A DNA stretch of 64,000 nucleotides from Pogonophryne albipinna (lineage: Eukaryota; Chordata; Actinopteri; Perciformes; Artedidraconidae). Positions 1 to 57,783 of the stretch are shown piece after piece (the stretch's first letter is position 1; every line of letters starts with the position of its first letter). The position numbers and the translations under genes were made by a program. The stretch spans positions 20,609,006-20,673,005 of the forward strand of contig CM053262.1 in assembly GCA_028583405.1 (NCBI GenBank). Reading direction: 5' to 3'. A model generated the notes under the pieces. It was not told the origin of the DNA. It ran no database searches and saw nothing but the letters and a program-made list of their open reading frames with translations.

Positions 1-480
1 TTCTGTGGAGGTTTGGTTTCCACATGCAGATGCCCCATAATGAATGACCACATCTAAAGGCAAATGCCGGAATCATAAAGAAGACAGGTTATCTGCAAAA
101 AGAACATCACTGACCAATATTTAAAAACTATATAAACTACAGTTTGTGTAAATTAAAAGATCTCACTGTCAGAAGTTGGGTACAATTAAGTCAACATTAG
201 AGGAAGCAGGTCATTTCAAGTTATAGAACATTTCTAGTAATATTAGTTTATAATTCAAACAATACTGTCACTCTGAAAAGTTGGCCAACATTTAGTAACA
301 ACTAAATGACCTCGAAGTGCTTGGATTTAAACAGTAAACTACTCCTCAACACAAAGTACTTATTTAAAACTCCCGATTAAATAACAAAAATAATCCATAA
401 TTAATATTTTCAGTAAAGATAAACCAAGTGTTCTTATTTAAACTAAATGATTGTTATTTGAAGCTACACCGTCACTGTGC
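1..480. other. AT-rich 5' flank, nothing recognised
   Basis: AT-rich sequence upstream of the CpG-rich dip2c 5' region. I see no ORF of note, no recognisable repeat and no RNA gene. Confidence 0.5.
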
Positions 481-902
481 ATGTAGGTGTGGTTGCTCGC
501 TGCGCCCCCTGTTGGTGATGACCGGCACTACCGCCTTCCTCTGTAGAGTCACGTGACCCCAGCGGTAAGAAGCTGCAAACGACTGCGCGAGCCTCATCAT
601 CATCATCATCACTACCACAACCTCCGCAACGGCAACGTAGAGAGCCGAGCGCGTGCCAACGGGGTCTTTAACGATTCAAGGAGCCGGGCGCCATGGCGGG
701 CCCGCGTTGAAAACGAGACCCAGATTTATCCTCTTTGTTCTCCCTCGACGACTCGTAGGCTTTCCGCGCCTCACCGAGGAGGGGCCGCCGAGGAGAAGCT
801 CTCCCTTTCCGAGCGAAGGAGGAGGCAGGAGTAGCAGCAGCAGCAGCGGCGGAGGAGGCGGCAACGGCTGAACCGGGAGGTGTTTTCTACCGCACGAGCC
901 GA
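481..902 (+). promoter_or_regulatory. dip2c: dip2c CpG-rich promoter and 5'UTR region
   Basis: Base composition changes abruptly from AT-rich to CpG-rich near 490 and stays so until about 1,360, past coding exon 1, as expected of a vertebrate CpG-island promoter. A perfect palindrome GTCACGTGAC lies at 548-557. CAT/CAC triplet repeats (595-612) and a CAG/GCG run (about 828-860) lie between it and the ATG at 903. No TATA box is obvious. The transcription start cannot be placed from sequence alone; somewhere within 550-700 is plausible. Confidence 0.6.
548..557. promoter_or_regulatory. Palindromic E-box (CLEAR-type) GTCACGTGAC
   Basis: A perfect 10-bp palindrome with a CACGTG core, 346 bp upstream of the dip2c start codon inside the CpG island. 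This is the consensus bound by the USF and MiT/TFE (TFEB) bHLH-ZIP factors. Binding in vivo is inference. Confidence 0.45.
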
Positions 903-47597
<46,695 letters not shown>

Positions 47598-49190
47598 CCT
47601 GAGTGTGTGTGTGTGTGTGTTCAGGAGTGAGCGAGCATGCGTGTGTATGCCGTGCATATCGCCGTTGTTGTTCATTTATTTCCCAGAATCAAGATGTACT
47701 GTATTTTTGAACCTGCATATGGTGTGGTGTTACGTCGTCGTTTTTTCTTTAAAGTCGTGTTGTGCCGGTTGATTGGCTGATTGCTTGAATGGTTGATTGA
47801 TTGGTCATTTTTACACCCCGTTCAATCTCGTGGCCGTTACCGGGAGCTCGTCACTGTAGAAAGCCTTAGGGGAACACTGTGTCGGTCCTCACACCGTTTT
47901 TAGGAGGTCTTAGGAGGTACAATAGAGAGATACAAATATAAAAGACTGTATCATGTTTGACTGATCGAATCGGGAAAAAAAAATGTTTTCAATTAGAACA
48001 GGGTTAGCCAGATAATTGTAAAAATATAAATATTGTACATAGACATAATAATCTATATGGAGAGGTACCTAAAACACAAAGAGGTATAGTAGCCCCTATA
48101 TGCAGCTCTCTCCACCTGCACCCTGTGTGTGTGCGTGCGTGTGCAGAGTGTGTGTCTCTGTCTCTGAGTGTGTGTTCATCATGTCAATGTGTGACAGGGA
48201 CATTTTACATACTTTTAATGTGATTTACGCGACAGATTTTATCCTCAGATGAAGAAATAGGAAATAGAAATTATGGAAATGAGAGACACAAACTGAAAAC
48301 ATCCAAAAAACGAATAACTATACGTTTTCTCAGATTGGAAAGTCTCACAATAAATGCATTGATTCAAGCTCGATAGACATTAACAGCTTTTGTCTCGTGT
48401 GAAATGTTTTGACCATGCAGAAAAACAATTTAAGAACAATATACGTGCAATGTGTATCAATAGAAAGATGGTTTAAAGCATCTGACCTGCAAACATATGC
48501 ACAGTAATCTACGTTTTTCTTCATATTGCTCGCAGTAAACCTGAGAAATTTAGTCCAAAGTTTCTCGTCGAGCGAAATGCACTGTGTGAATACTAAAGAG
48601 GGAATATTGTAGTTATTTAAAGGGACTATGGGAAGAGTTTATCCGCACTAGGTGTAGTAATCCACGCCTTATGGGAACTGTCCGTGACGCTGTGGGTTTT
48701 ATAGAGAAATGTATTGAGAAATAATTCATAAGCTTTTGTTTACTTCTCTGTGGATACACACATCGCCTCATCGGTCATGTTTTTTGTCTTTTTATCAGAA
48801 GAAAGGAGAAACTTTATGCATATCAGGAGTTGCTTAGCGCTTGTTTGGCTAACAGAGCAGTTTGGGTTTGTTGGTAGCAGCGTAGCGGTCATGTTTCAGT
48901 CCCTGTGTGTGTGTGAGTGAATGTGTGTGTGTGGTGGAGGATGTCAGATAAGAAGTAAAATCCCATCAGAAACCTGAAGGACTTGATGGGAGAGAGACTG
49001 CATGGTGTGTGTGTGTGTGTGTTCAGTGTGTATGTATATTGTATGTAAATAGTGTTGATTTTGTACGGTACAAGTGTGTGTGACTTGTTTTGTACACATG
49101 ATAAAAAGATTAAATGACACTTTTATAAGAGCCTGCTATTGGCTCACAGTCACACTATACAGTGCAATAAAGTGCTTTGATTGGCTAAAA
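47598..49190 (+). other. dip2c: dip2c 3'UTR
   Basis: Non-coding, T-rich sequence with short GT repeats directly after the stop. AATAAA hexamers occur at 48,349-48,354 and 49,166-49,171. The second, followed by GT-rich then T-rich DNA, is the better candidate for the main polyadenylation signal. The exact end is uncertain. Confidence 0.6.
49166..49171 (+). terminator. dip2c: Candidate dip2c polyadenylation signal AATAAA
   Basis: Canonical hexamer about 1.57 kb after the stop codon, followed within 30-70 bp by T-rich sequence. An alternative proximal hexamer lies at 48,349-48,354. Confidence 0.5.
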
Positions 49191-50170
49191 CTCAGACTGG
49201 TTTTTATTATTATTTTATTTTACTTTATTATGATGTGCCTGGTTTTTATTAATGCTTCAGACTTATGCCTACAATTGTTTTTGATTTAATTGGCACAAAT
49301 TAAGAAGGTCAAAATAACTTGTAAAACATTTCATTGTTTAATTTAGGATGTACAGTATTTACATTAGGCCAGCCTCTCATGTTTCTCTCATGTTTCTCTC
49401 ATGAGTCCATCTGGTTTTATTGGCTGCATCTCCAGCATTCTCACTACTTTTAATATCTATAAACAAAAACGTTTACACATGCAAACAATATTTACAGAAA
49501 TGCAGGGACGGCTCATAAAAGAGCAACACATGGATGAACAGACAGAAACGAGCACAGTAAAACATTCGGCATGATTAACGGTTCGGTGTAAATACAAACC
49601 AGCTTTCCCTTTTCTCCTTTATTTGGTTTTTCTGCTTCTAATTTTCAGACTGTATCTCGGTAAAAGCATTCCTGACTGATTTATGTTGCGTTTAAGGTCA
49701 TAAAAGACTGAATGAGCTGTGGGGTCAGATGCTGGGTTCAGTTTTTATCCTCCGTCCTTTCATCTGCCACTGATAAAGTTAGAGCTGTTTACCTCACAAC
49801 TTGTTTATTTTACATGTACTGCAATACTAATGGCATCTGGACAAAGTCTTGTTCTTATATACAAACATATTATAATTAATACAATATGTATCCATTTAAA
49901 ATAATGATAAATCCCAAAAGAAATACAACGAAAAAAAGGGCTGATGTGGCTTTAATATTTATGATCTAAAGTGTATTTAAGGAAGTTTTAATAAGGATTT
50001 TATTTTTGATTCATAGACTTCTTGAAAGCATCAGGGTTGTTTGTTATGTTAGGACCTCTTGGGCCTAACTACGACCCTATGAGGGACTTGTACCAGAGTT
50101 TGGAAACTACTCTTTAAACACTGTAACCTCATATAGTGTTTTACCCGGTACAGCCACATGGTGTCGCTGT
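49191..50170. other. Intergenic, nothing recognised
   Basis: AT-rich sequence between the likely dip2c polyadenylation site and the next CpG-containing patch. No ORF or repeat could be assigned. Confidence 0.45.
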
Positions 50171-50564
50171 TGCTATTCAATATTAACTTTTAATTCAGAA
50201 AGCTCATCGGGAGCGCGCATCAGTCCGGGGGTCCTCCTCATCGACAGCGTGTGGCGGGGACGCGCACTACTTGTTTGTAAGTGGAGTGAGCCGGACCACC
50301 GCCTCAGTGTCACTCCGCACTCCGGAGAACAGGGAAACACTTGAGTTTGTAGTATTTCAGGTGGAAATTCAGGTTTTGGGGGATGTTTGTTCGAGGAGGT
50401 CTCATTTGCTGACAGACCAACGTGCCCAAACACTGATTGGTCGGCGACATTTACTACCAAACTTCCTCCCAGGTATCACTCACTGTGGGTGGCATTTTCC
50501 CGGCAGTGCAGTGCACGTGCTTCCTGCTCAGGATGTCCTCGGGTGAGCCGGAGGAGAGGTGACC
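50171..50564 (+). promoter_or_regulatory. Possible promoter/5'UTR of the next gene
   Basis: GC content rises here (CGGGG, GCGCGC, CGGCAGTGCA patches). An inverted CCAAT box (CTGATTGGTCGG) lies at about 50,432-50,443, about 130 bp before the ATG at 50,565. No TATA box is evident. Confidence 0.4.
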
Positions 50565-50627
50565 ATGGAGGCAAATCTGAGCTGTACTCTGGCTCTGCTG
50601 CTGCTGGGCTGCTCCTTCATCCACACG
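50565..50627 (+). CDS. Candidate signal-peptide first exon, gene unknown
   Basis: ATG in strong context (GACCATGG) opens 21 codons: M-E-A-N-L-S-C-T, then L-A-L-L-L-L-G-C, then S-F-I-H-T. This is a short polar start, a hydrophobic core and a polar end, as in a secretory signal peptide. The codon run stops at ACG|GTCAGT, a plausible phase-0 donor. No following exon could be identified with confidence before the window end, so the protein family is unknown. It would be an exported or membrane protein on the same strand as dip2c. Confidence 0.5.
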
Positions 50628-52460
50628 GTCAGTCCTCTATAATACTGTTATAATAACTACCTGGCTAGATATTATAATTCTATTAAAACTGACGTAATAT
50701 TTCCAATTATGGTGTCATACGTGTCTAAAAACACTAAAATAGTTTATATTGGTGAACCAATCATTACAGTATGCAGCTCATTGTTCTCTATTCTTTAACT
50801 GTAAACACATTAGTTATAGATTCACCTTCTGGCGACTTCTGTTAAAACTGCCGTAATATTTTTAAAATATGGTGTCATACGTGTCTAGAAACACTAAAAT
50901 GGGTTATATTGGTGAACTCATGTCTTTTCAAATGAGTTTTGTGACATTTCTGAGCATTGTAATCTGCTGTGGGGAAAAAAAGTGGTTTTAATTGACTTAA
51001 TATAGCTTAATTATGCAATATTATTCCTAAAATAATCCTATATAATCCCATATTTTCAGTTTTTCAGTAAATCAGATCTCTCTCATGTTGAAACACCATT
51101 ACTATATTTACAGTCTGCAGCTCACTGTTCTCTGTTCTTTAACTGTGAACACATTAATTATAGATTCACCTTCTGCTGCTGCTGCTACATTTTTAATATC
51201 AGGTCTAATTCATATGGTGGGCTCTAAGACTCTGCAGCTTCCTGGGACCTTCAGTTAATTTTTAATATAAGTTATCTGCTTTTAGAGAACTGTTAGTGTT
51301 GGTTTGGATGCAACAGCAGACAACTCAAGTGGAGGATTAACTCTAATGTGATTTCTCGAGATGACGCCACCGTCTGAAAACTCACTTGAAGAAGAGACAA
51401 GTGACTCATTTTAGACTTTACAAAGCTGTTTATAAGAAATAAACAATAACAATTACAAAGCAAAAAATGTCTTGGACCTCGAATCTTCATTTATATCCAC
51501 AAAAATACAATTGTTTTGGTTATATTTCTGCATTTTGATGTAATTGGCCTTTTTAAAAGCACCAAAAAGCATTCAAATTTGATGTTTTTCAGCTTCCATT
51601 TTTGTGTTTATTTGATCAAATAGACCATTTTGCTTTCATTTGCCGTTAATTTTCGTTTCCTTGTAAGTAGCTTTAGAAAGAGTATCTTACTTAATAATAC
51701 TAAGATCCCTGTTTGAAATGCAATTACAGTTTCTAAATCTGAAAAAACTTGTCTGCACATCAGGGTTTTAATGTTGCATTCAGGGAACACTTTACAGCAG
51801 AACAGTTGTAATTGAGGCTGATTCAGTGTTGCTGTTTTGCACCAGTGACAAGAGTCCTCTGTTTGGTCTGAATAATAAAAAAAACGTAATAATCTTTATA
51901 AAAAATCTAATTTAAACGCATATTTCCCCAGCGAATACCTTGCTTCAGCTGGACAAGAGATTTCACAATGCCAGATTTGTGCACTAACCAAAGAAGTATA
52001 TCAGCAGTGTGTGTGTGTGTGTGTGTGTGTGTTACGGTAGATATGTACTTCTAATACAGTAGATATATATGTATGATAAAGGTTTATGACTTTGCTTCCT
52101 ATTCTAACCTAGAGCAGAGTCCTGCTGCTCTGTGAGGCTGCATGACAACAGGAAACAAAATATAAATAGTTTGTTCTTATTAAAATTCTCAGCAGTTTTC
52201 ATATACTAACACATAAAAAAGTGATTAAGTTAAACATGCTAACAAAAGGTAATACATCTCTACTGTTATTCACTGATTTAAGCCTTGTTATCAATGTTTT
52301 TTTAAATGTTAAGCTGCAGACTGTTGTGTTCAGTATGATTTTCCTGGAGAGTGACGTCAGTGAACGCCTCACGTTGAGCAACTTGACTTGTTTGATTTAA
52401 AGAGGAGAGGAGTGAGGAAAACCTGATGTGAGAGAGTCACTCAGCGCGGTTAGCATTTAG
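50628..52460. other. Possible intron, no exon supported
   Basis: AT-rich. Two stretches (about 50,690-50,760 and 50,850-50,920) share GGTGTCATACGTGTCTA and ACACTAAAAT, a diverged direct repeat about 165 bp apart. (GT)n occurs at about 52,007-52,031. Confidence 0.4.
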
Positions 52461-54983
52461 TTATAGGTCACCTATTGTAAAAAAGAAATCCACTTTTTCA
52501 TGTCTACATCAACATGTGTCCCCTCTTCTTCATGTCTCTTCTACATCAACATGTGTCCCCTCTTCTCCATGTCTCTTCTACATCAACATGTGTCCCCTCT
52601 TCTTCATGTCTCTTCTACATCAACTTGTGTCCCCTCTTCTTCATGTCTCTTCTACATCAACATGTGTCCCCTCTTCTTCATGTCTCTTCTACATCAACAT
52701 GTGTCCCCTCTTCTTCATGTCTCTTCTACATCAACATGTGTCCCCTCTTCTTCATGTCTCTTCTACATCAACATGTGTCCCCTCTTCTTCATGTCTCTTC
52801 TACATCAACATGTGTCCCCTCTTCTCCATATCTCTTCTACATCAACATGTGTCCCCTCTTCTTCATGTCTCTTCTACATCAACACGTGTCCCCTCTTCTC
52901 CATGTCTCTTCTACATCAACACGTGTCCCCTCTTCTTCATGTCTCTTCTACATCAACATGTGTCCCCTCTTCGTCATGTCTCTTCTACATCAACTTGTGT
53001 CCCCTCTTCTTCATGTCTCTTCTACATCAACATGTGTCCCCTCTTCTTCATGTCTCTTCTACATCAACATGTGTCCCCTCTTCTTCATGTCTCTTCTACA
53101 TCAACATGTGTCCCCTCTTCTTCATGTCTCTTCTACATCAACATGTGTCCCCTCTTCTTCATGTCTCTTCTACATCACCATGTGTCCCCTCTTCTCCATG
53201 TCTCTTCTACATCAACACGTGTCCCCTCTTCTCCATGTCTCTTCTACATCAACACGTGTCCCCTCTTCTTCATGTCTCTTCTACATCAACATGTGTCCCC
53301 TCTTCTTCATGTCTCTTCTACATCAACACGTGTCCCCTCTTCTTCATGTCTCTTCTACATCAACATGTGTCCCCTCTTCTTCATGTCTCTTCTACATCAA
53401 CATGTGTCCCCTCTTCTTCATGTCTCTTCTACATCAACATGTGTCCCCTCTTCTCCATATCTCTTCTACATCAACATGTGTCCCCTCTTCTTCATGTCTC
53501 TTCTACATCAACATGTGTCCCCTCTTCTCCATGTCTCTTCTACATCAACATGTGTCCCCTCTTCTCCATATCTCTTCTACATCAACATGTGTCCCCTCTT
53601 CTTCATGTCTCTTCTACATCAACATGTGTCCCCTCTTCTCCATGTCTCTTCTACATCAACATGTGTCCCCTCTTCTTCATGTCTCTTCTACATCAACACG
53701 TGTCCCCTCTTCTCCATGTCTCTTCTACATCAACACGTGTCCCCTCTTCTTCATGTCTCTTCTACATCAACATGTGTCCCCTCTTCTTCATGTCTCTTCT
53801 ACATCAACATGTGTCCCCTCTTCTCCATGTCTCTTCTACATCAACATGTGTCCCCTCTTCTCCATGTCTCTTCTACATCAACACGTGTCCCCTCTTCTTC
53901 ATGTCTCTTCTACATCAACACGTGTCCCCTCTTCTTGATGTCTCTTCTACATCAACATGTGTCCACTCTTCTTCATGTCTCTTCTACATCAACATGTGTC
54001 CCCTTTTCTCCATGTCTCTTCTACATCAACATGTGTCCCCTCTTCTTCATGTCTCTTCTACATCAACATGTGTCCCCTCTGTGTAAAGAGACTCTGAAAG
54101 TTTCAGGAACAAAGATTCTCTCTCTTTTTGTCCTGATCCATTTCTATAAAAACCTGTCTGAAAATGAGCTGATCATATTTTGGCCACGTTTTGATGTCCC
54201 AATGTTTTTTTGGCTTGTGTAACCATTAGCCAATCACCAACCAAGGTAACCCCTCCCACCTTATCACCTGAATCTCCTCCTAGAGCACCATTGTGTTCTT
54301 TTCCATTTGCCCCGTACGATGGCCGCTGTAAGTGGTGAAAGTGGGGGATGTTGGCTTATCAGGTGCCCGCAGCTCACAGCCAGAGAGAGAGACTTTCACT
54401 TTAGTCTAAGTTATCTCAGTGGCTCTCAAACGGTTTGATCACAATTTATGCAAACAAATATTTCCAAGGCACACCTTTATAATTATTAGGATAAATAACA
54501 ACAGGTTTGAAATCATTCCAATGTATACTATAGGACGGTAAACCAAAAATATTGTTTAAAACTGGAGAGATTTAAAAATATGCATAAATAAATAAATAAA
54601 TGTTAACTAGGTAAAATAAGATATAAATGAACCACAAAAATAAAATAAGTTAACCTACATGTATTTGTTATTGGCTATGGTAGGTTATTGGTTATATTCA
54701 CATACTTATTTAATTATTAAAATGCAAACCGATCTTTTTTATATGGGTGTTTAGAGTTGTACCCCCTAGATCAGGTCTCTAGTAATTCGTAGAGGTTTTT
54801 CATTGCCAGCTAAAATCTTGCAGCACATTGGTCAGAACCGGCCCTGGTGTCATCCCCACAGCACCCCCCATTTGAAACATGTTCCCACGGCTATGGATGC
54901 TGCAATGATCTGTTTGATGTTTCAGCCAAACTCTTTAGAGACATGTTTGTATATATCTGATATATATAATAGGGGACCTTTAA
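52461..54983. mobile_element. TTAA-type MITE, copy A (expanded by a minisatellite)
   Basis: Left end TTATAGGTCACCTATTGTA and right end TATAATAGGGGACCTTTAA are inverted repeats. Interior blocks (GTTTCAG, TGTCCTGATCCATTT, AACCTGTCTGAAAATGAGC, CAAACTCTTTAGAGACATG) match copy B at 61,697-62,195 in order. Copy A is longer because of the minisatellite and an extra segment at about 54,310-54,890. Confidence 0.75.
52501..54083. repeat. 37-bp minisatellite, about 43 copies
   Basis: Unit CATGTGTCCCCTCTTCTTCA plus TGTCTCTTCTACATCAA, repeated with point variants (CACGTG or CTTGTG for CATGTG, TTCTCC for TTCTTC, CATA for CATG). Because 37 is not a multiple of three and the unit lacks stops in three frames, all forward frames stay open for about 1.5 kb. 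This explains the 470-570-codon ORFs, which are not evidence of a gene. Confidence 0.97.
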
Positions 54984-55187
54984 AGCTTTAGTTCATTCCC
55001 AGCTAGCGGGGAACGTTCTCACAACTTTGGCTAACGTTACCTACAGGTTCTAATAATGTTTTAAAGAAACGTTTTAATCTGATGTTCAAAGAACCTTTTT
55101 AGGATGTTTATTATTTCAAATAATGTTCCTATAAGGTTTAAGGTCAACTAAGACATAACGTTTTAACTGCAACATTCAGAGGATGTT
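54984..55187. repeat. AACGTT-rich dispersed repeat, left part
   Basis: Starts CCCAGCTAGCGGGGAACGTT and continues with repeated AACGTTTTAA, AACATTC and GATGTT motifs. It is interrupted by the LINE tail at 55,188 and resumes at 55,607. Confidence 0.6.
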
Positions 55188-55606
55188 ATTGTACACCCCA
55201 GCGCGTGCACTACGCTCTGCATCAGCCAAACGGCTCGCTGCACCCTCGCTGCCAAGGGGACCCAAGTTCCCATCAGCAAAAACACGTGGGTTTGCTATCC
55301 TGGCTCCAAAATGGTGGAATGAGCTCCCCATTGACATCAGGACAGCTTACACACCTTCCGGCGCAGACTGAAAACTCATCTCTTTCGACTCCACTTCGAG
55401 CGATAGAACTATTAACAAAGCACTTATATACTAATAAAGAGCTGGCTAATCTAAAGCCAGTTGAGTAGCACTTGAAATGTTTGGCTCGATGAAACCTGAT
55501 GTACTTATATGATTCTGTTTTCTTCAAGGTTGTATCTTCCTGGTCGAATGCACTTATTGGAAGTCGCTTTGGATAAAAGCGTCAGCTAAATGCAATGTAA
55601 TGTAAT
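55188..55606 (+). mobile_element. L2/Maui-like LINE 3' tail
   Basis: Short C-terminal coding remnant (A-P-K-W-W-N-E-L-P-I-D-I-R-T-A) and the classic tail GGATAAAAGCGTCAGCTAAATG with ATGTAATGTAAT. 5' truncated; inserted in the AACGTT-rich repeat. Confidence 0.85.
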
Positions 55607-56049
55607 ATTGAGGCCTGAGATGACAGAACGTTTTTTTATAAAACGTTCCTTTAATGTGATATGTTAACAAAGGTGGAACGTTTTAACTGCAACATTCCAA
55701 GGATGTGTTTTGGACGTTGTTGGAGTAACACATTACAGATGTTCTTTATAAAATGTTCCCTCAATGTTACATGATAACAAAAGAGGAACATTTTCAAAGC
55801 AACATTCTGAAAATGTTTTCAGGTTGTTATTCTTTTTTAATAAAACGTTTCTGTGATGGCAAATATTAACACGGTCATGGTCAACGTCAGATTTATTTCT
55901 AGAGCGCTTTAAAAAACAAACTTGTTGCATTTGTTTGAAAAGGATGTTTTAAAAAATCTGATGTCACCACATTTTCCTTTTTGAAAAAAACAAACAAGCA
56001 CGTAATTCATGATAAGCTGTAAACTGATATTGCATGTTTGCGGTGGTGA
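55607..56049. repeat. AACGTT-rich dispersed repeat, right part
   Basis: Continuation of the repeat with AACGTTTTAACTGCAACATT at about 55,678, nearly identical to the block at about 55,158, and further AAAACGTT / AACATT alternations. Confidence 0.6.
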
Positions 56050-56222
56050 GTTCCCAGCTAGACATTTTTGGTTCTCAAAAAATTCTGAGAATGTTACCAT
56101 TCATTGTTCTAGGAACGTTTTCAGCGGGACGTTTTATTTTGGTTCCCAGAATGTTCTTCTGAAAGGTAGGATAACATTCTCTAAAAACATTCTTAACATT
56201 TTTTGGTGATAACTTTCTTAAG
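56050..56222 (+). repeat. Left arm of a large inverted repeat
   Basis: Begins TTCCCAGCTAGACATTTTTGG and includes CCCAGAATGTTCTTCTGAAA. Its inverse is at about 61,500-61,655 (and a second time from about 61,330). The arms enclose the DIRS-like element. Confidence 0.75.
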
Positions 56223-56556
56223 ATGTATGAGCGCATTGAGACAATGAATAGGACGTATAAAAACGCACTCACATGCACTTATAATCACACTAAGGTATGT
56301 AGGCCCACAGTATTCATAATATCATGTGTAAAATATCAGAAAATAATCACACTTTTTTCTGACTATAAAGGTTGTCTCGTATGTAGGTTCCAACTGTTAG
56401 ATAAGCTAACTGGCCGTGTGTGGTTTGTGAGGGCTGCGTATAAACAGTATCCGCTGTTTATGCATATTGGGTAAAAATCGTTATTGCACCCTTTAGATTT
56501 GAGACCGACTGTCACTGCCCGTCCCTGAAACCCCTGTTCTATTTCGTATAGGCTTC

Positions 56557-56718
56557 GCCCTCTAAGGCTATCGCTATTGGGTAATCCCCCTGCGCACCCG
56601 CACAGCACTGAAACACTTGTAGTCCACACGCCCACCCGCAAGGTGGGCCCCACCCTCGGGCTCCCTTCCGGTATAAATAGGAAGGAGGCCCGACAATCTG
56701 CTCCCTCTTTTCTTCAGC
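56557..56718 (+). repeat. DIRS left inverted terminal repeat with TATA box
   Basis: Matches the inverse of 60,470-60,633 with small indels. GTATAAATAG at 56,671-56,680 is a good TATA box about 90 bp upstream of the gag ATG (56,764) and is probably the element's promoter. Confidence 0.85.
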
Positions 56719-56763
56719 ACCCCGTTACTGAAGCACAAGAGACACTTCAATTGCAGAGTAAAC

Positions 56764-57783
56764 ATGAGTAACAATTGTGTGAGAGATTGTCCCTCATGTG
56801 GCTCTGGGTTCATAATGAGTTACGACCAGCACACAGTATGCGAATCCTGCCTGGTGTCAGAGCACGCGTACGTGGCTCTAAACCAGCAGGTAGCATGCAC
56901 ACACTGCGCCCGTCTCCCCTCGGGCGACAGGAAGCGGAGAGCGGACGCTCTCGCTACTGCGGCCGAGGAGGACGATTGGCCCGTCCAGGCTTACGAGCCC
57001 GCGGACGGGGGCCTCGTGTCCCTGGGGCCGAGTGCCGGGCAGGAGTCGGACAACTCCTGCCCCGCCTCCCTCCACGGTTCACCGTTCGGTTCTCTCCTCC
57101 CTCCTCTCCCCCGGACGGGAGAGACAGAGTCGGAGCAGGGTGCCAGCTTGGCGGCCGAGCATGCTTTCCCCTTCTCCGTCACCACAGCGCTACCGGCGAT
57201 AGGTGGCATCCTAGGGGAACTGCCGGAGATCATACGCAAGGCGGCCGCCTGCAGAGATCTCCCCGTTCCCCTAGCTCAGGAGAGGTGTGCTCCGGACGAC
57301 ATAACCAGAGTTTTTTCGCGGGTGCAGACGGTCAGGAGTGACCCGATCTGGCCACGCTTCCCGGCCATCAGGAGGTTCCAGGAGGGGGCGGCGGCGAACC
57401 CGAGGTCCCTGAAAGCTCCGGTGGCCACATTTATTCCCCTCACCAAGGTGGAGGGGTTCACAGATGCTGGTTTCCCAGCCGCCCCTTCTCTGGAGCCGAG
57501 CCTGACGGCGTTTTTTGGGGTAAGACAGGCCAACATAATCGCCGGACGGCGCCCTACGTTGACCGCCCCCAGAGACCAGTATGTCGCCCGCCAGGCCGAC
57601 ATACTGCCCCTGGCTGCAGCAGGCGTCTGTTACGGAGACGGCCAGAAAAGTGCCACTGGACGCTCCAATCAGCCCGGACGGGCTGTTCGGACCCCAGTTC
57701 CACGCCATGGTGGAGTCCATGAAGACGGCCGCGGAACAGGCAGACGACATTCGCCAGCATGTCAGCTGGCTCCAGCCTGCTGA
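56764..57783 (+). pseudogene. DIRS gag-like ORF (5' part)
   Basis: 339-codon ORF. The N-terminus carries a C-x2-C...C-x2-C motif (C-P-S-C-G-S-G, then C-E-S-C-L) and a further C-x2-C (C-T-H-C), as in teleost DIRS gag proteins. The true product leaves this frame near 57,600 and continues in another frame to about 58,000 (D-A-P-I-S-P-D-G-L-F-G, then Q-F-H-A-M-V-E-S-M), so there is a frameshift. Confidence 0.8.

Noticed and set aside
51932..52006. Possible second exon for the signal-peptide gene (R-I-P-C-F-S-W-T-R-D...)
   Set aside because: It has CCCCAG before it and a GT after it and is open in phase 0, but the donor is just the start of a (GT)n tract and there is no homology. Too weak to annotate.
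52500..54222. Three overlapping ORFs of 474-568 codons with a 37-residue periodicity
   Set aside because: They come from a stop-free 37-bp minisatellite, visible in all three forward frames at once. No conserved domain, splice or start context supports coding.
56764..57783. A host zinc-binding gene
   Set aside because: The ORF lies between DIRS inverted terminal repeats and is followed by RT, RNase H and tyrosine recombinase remnants. It is the element's gag-like gene.
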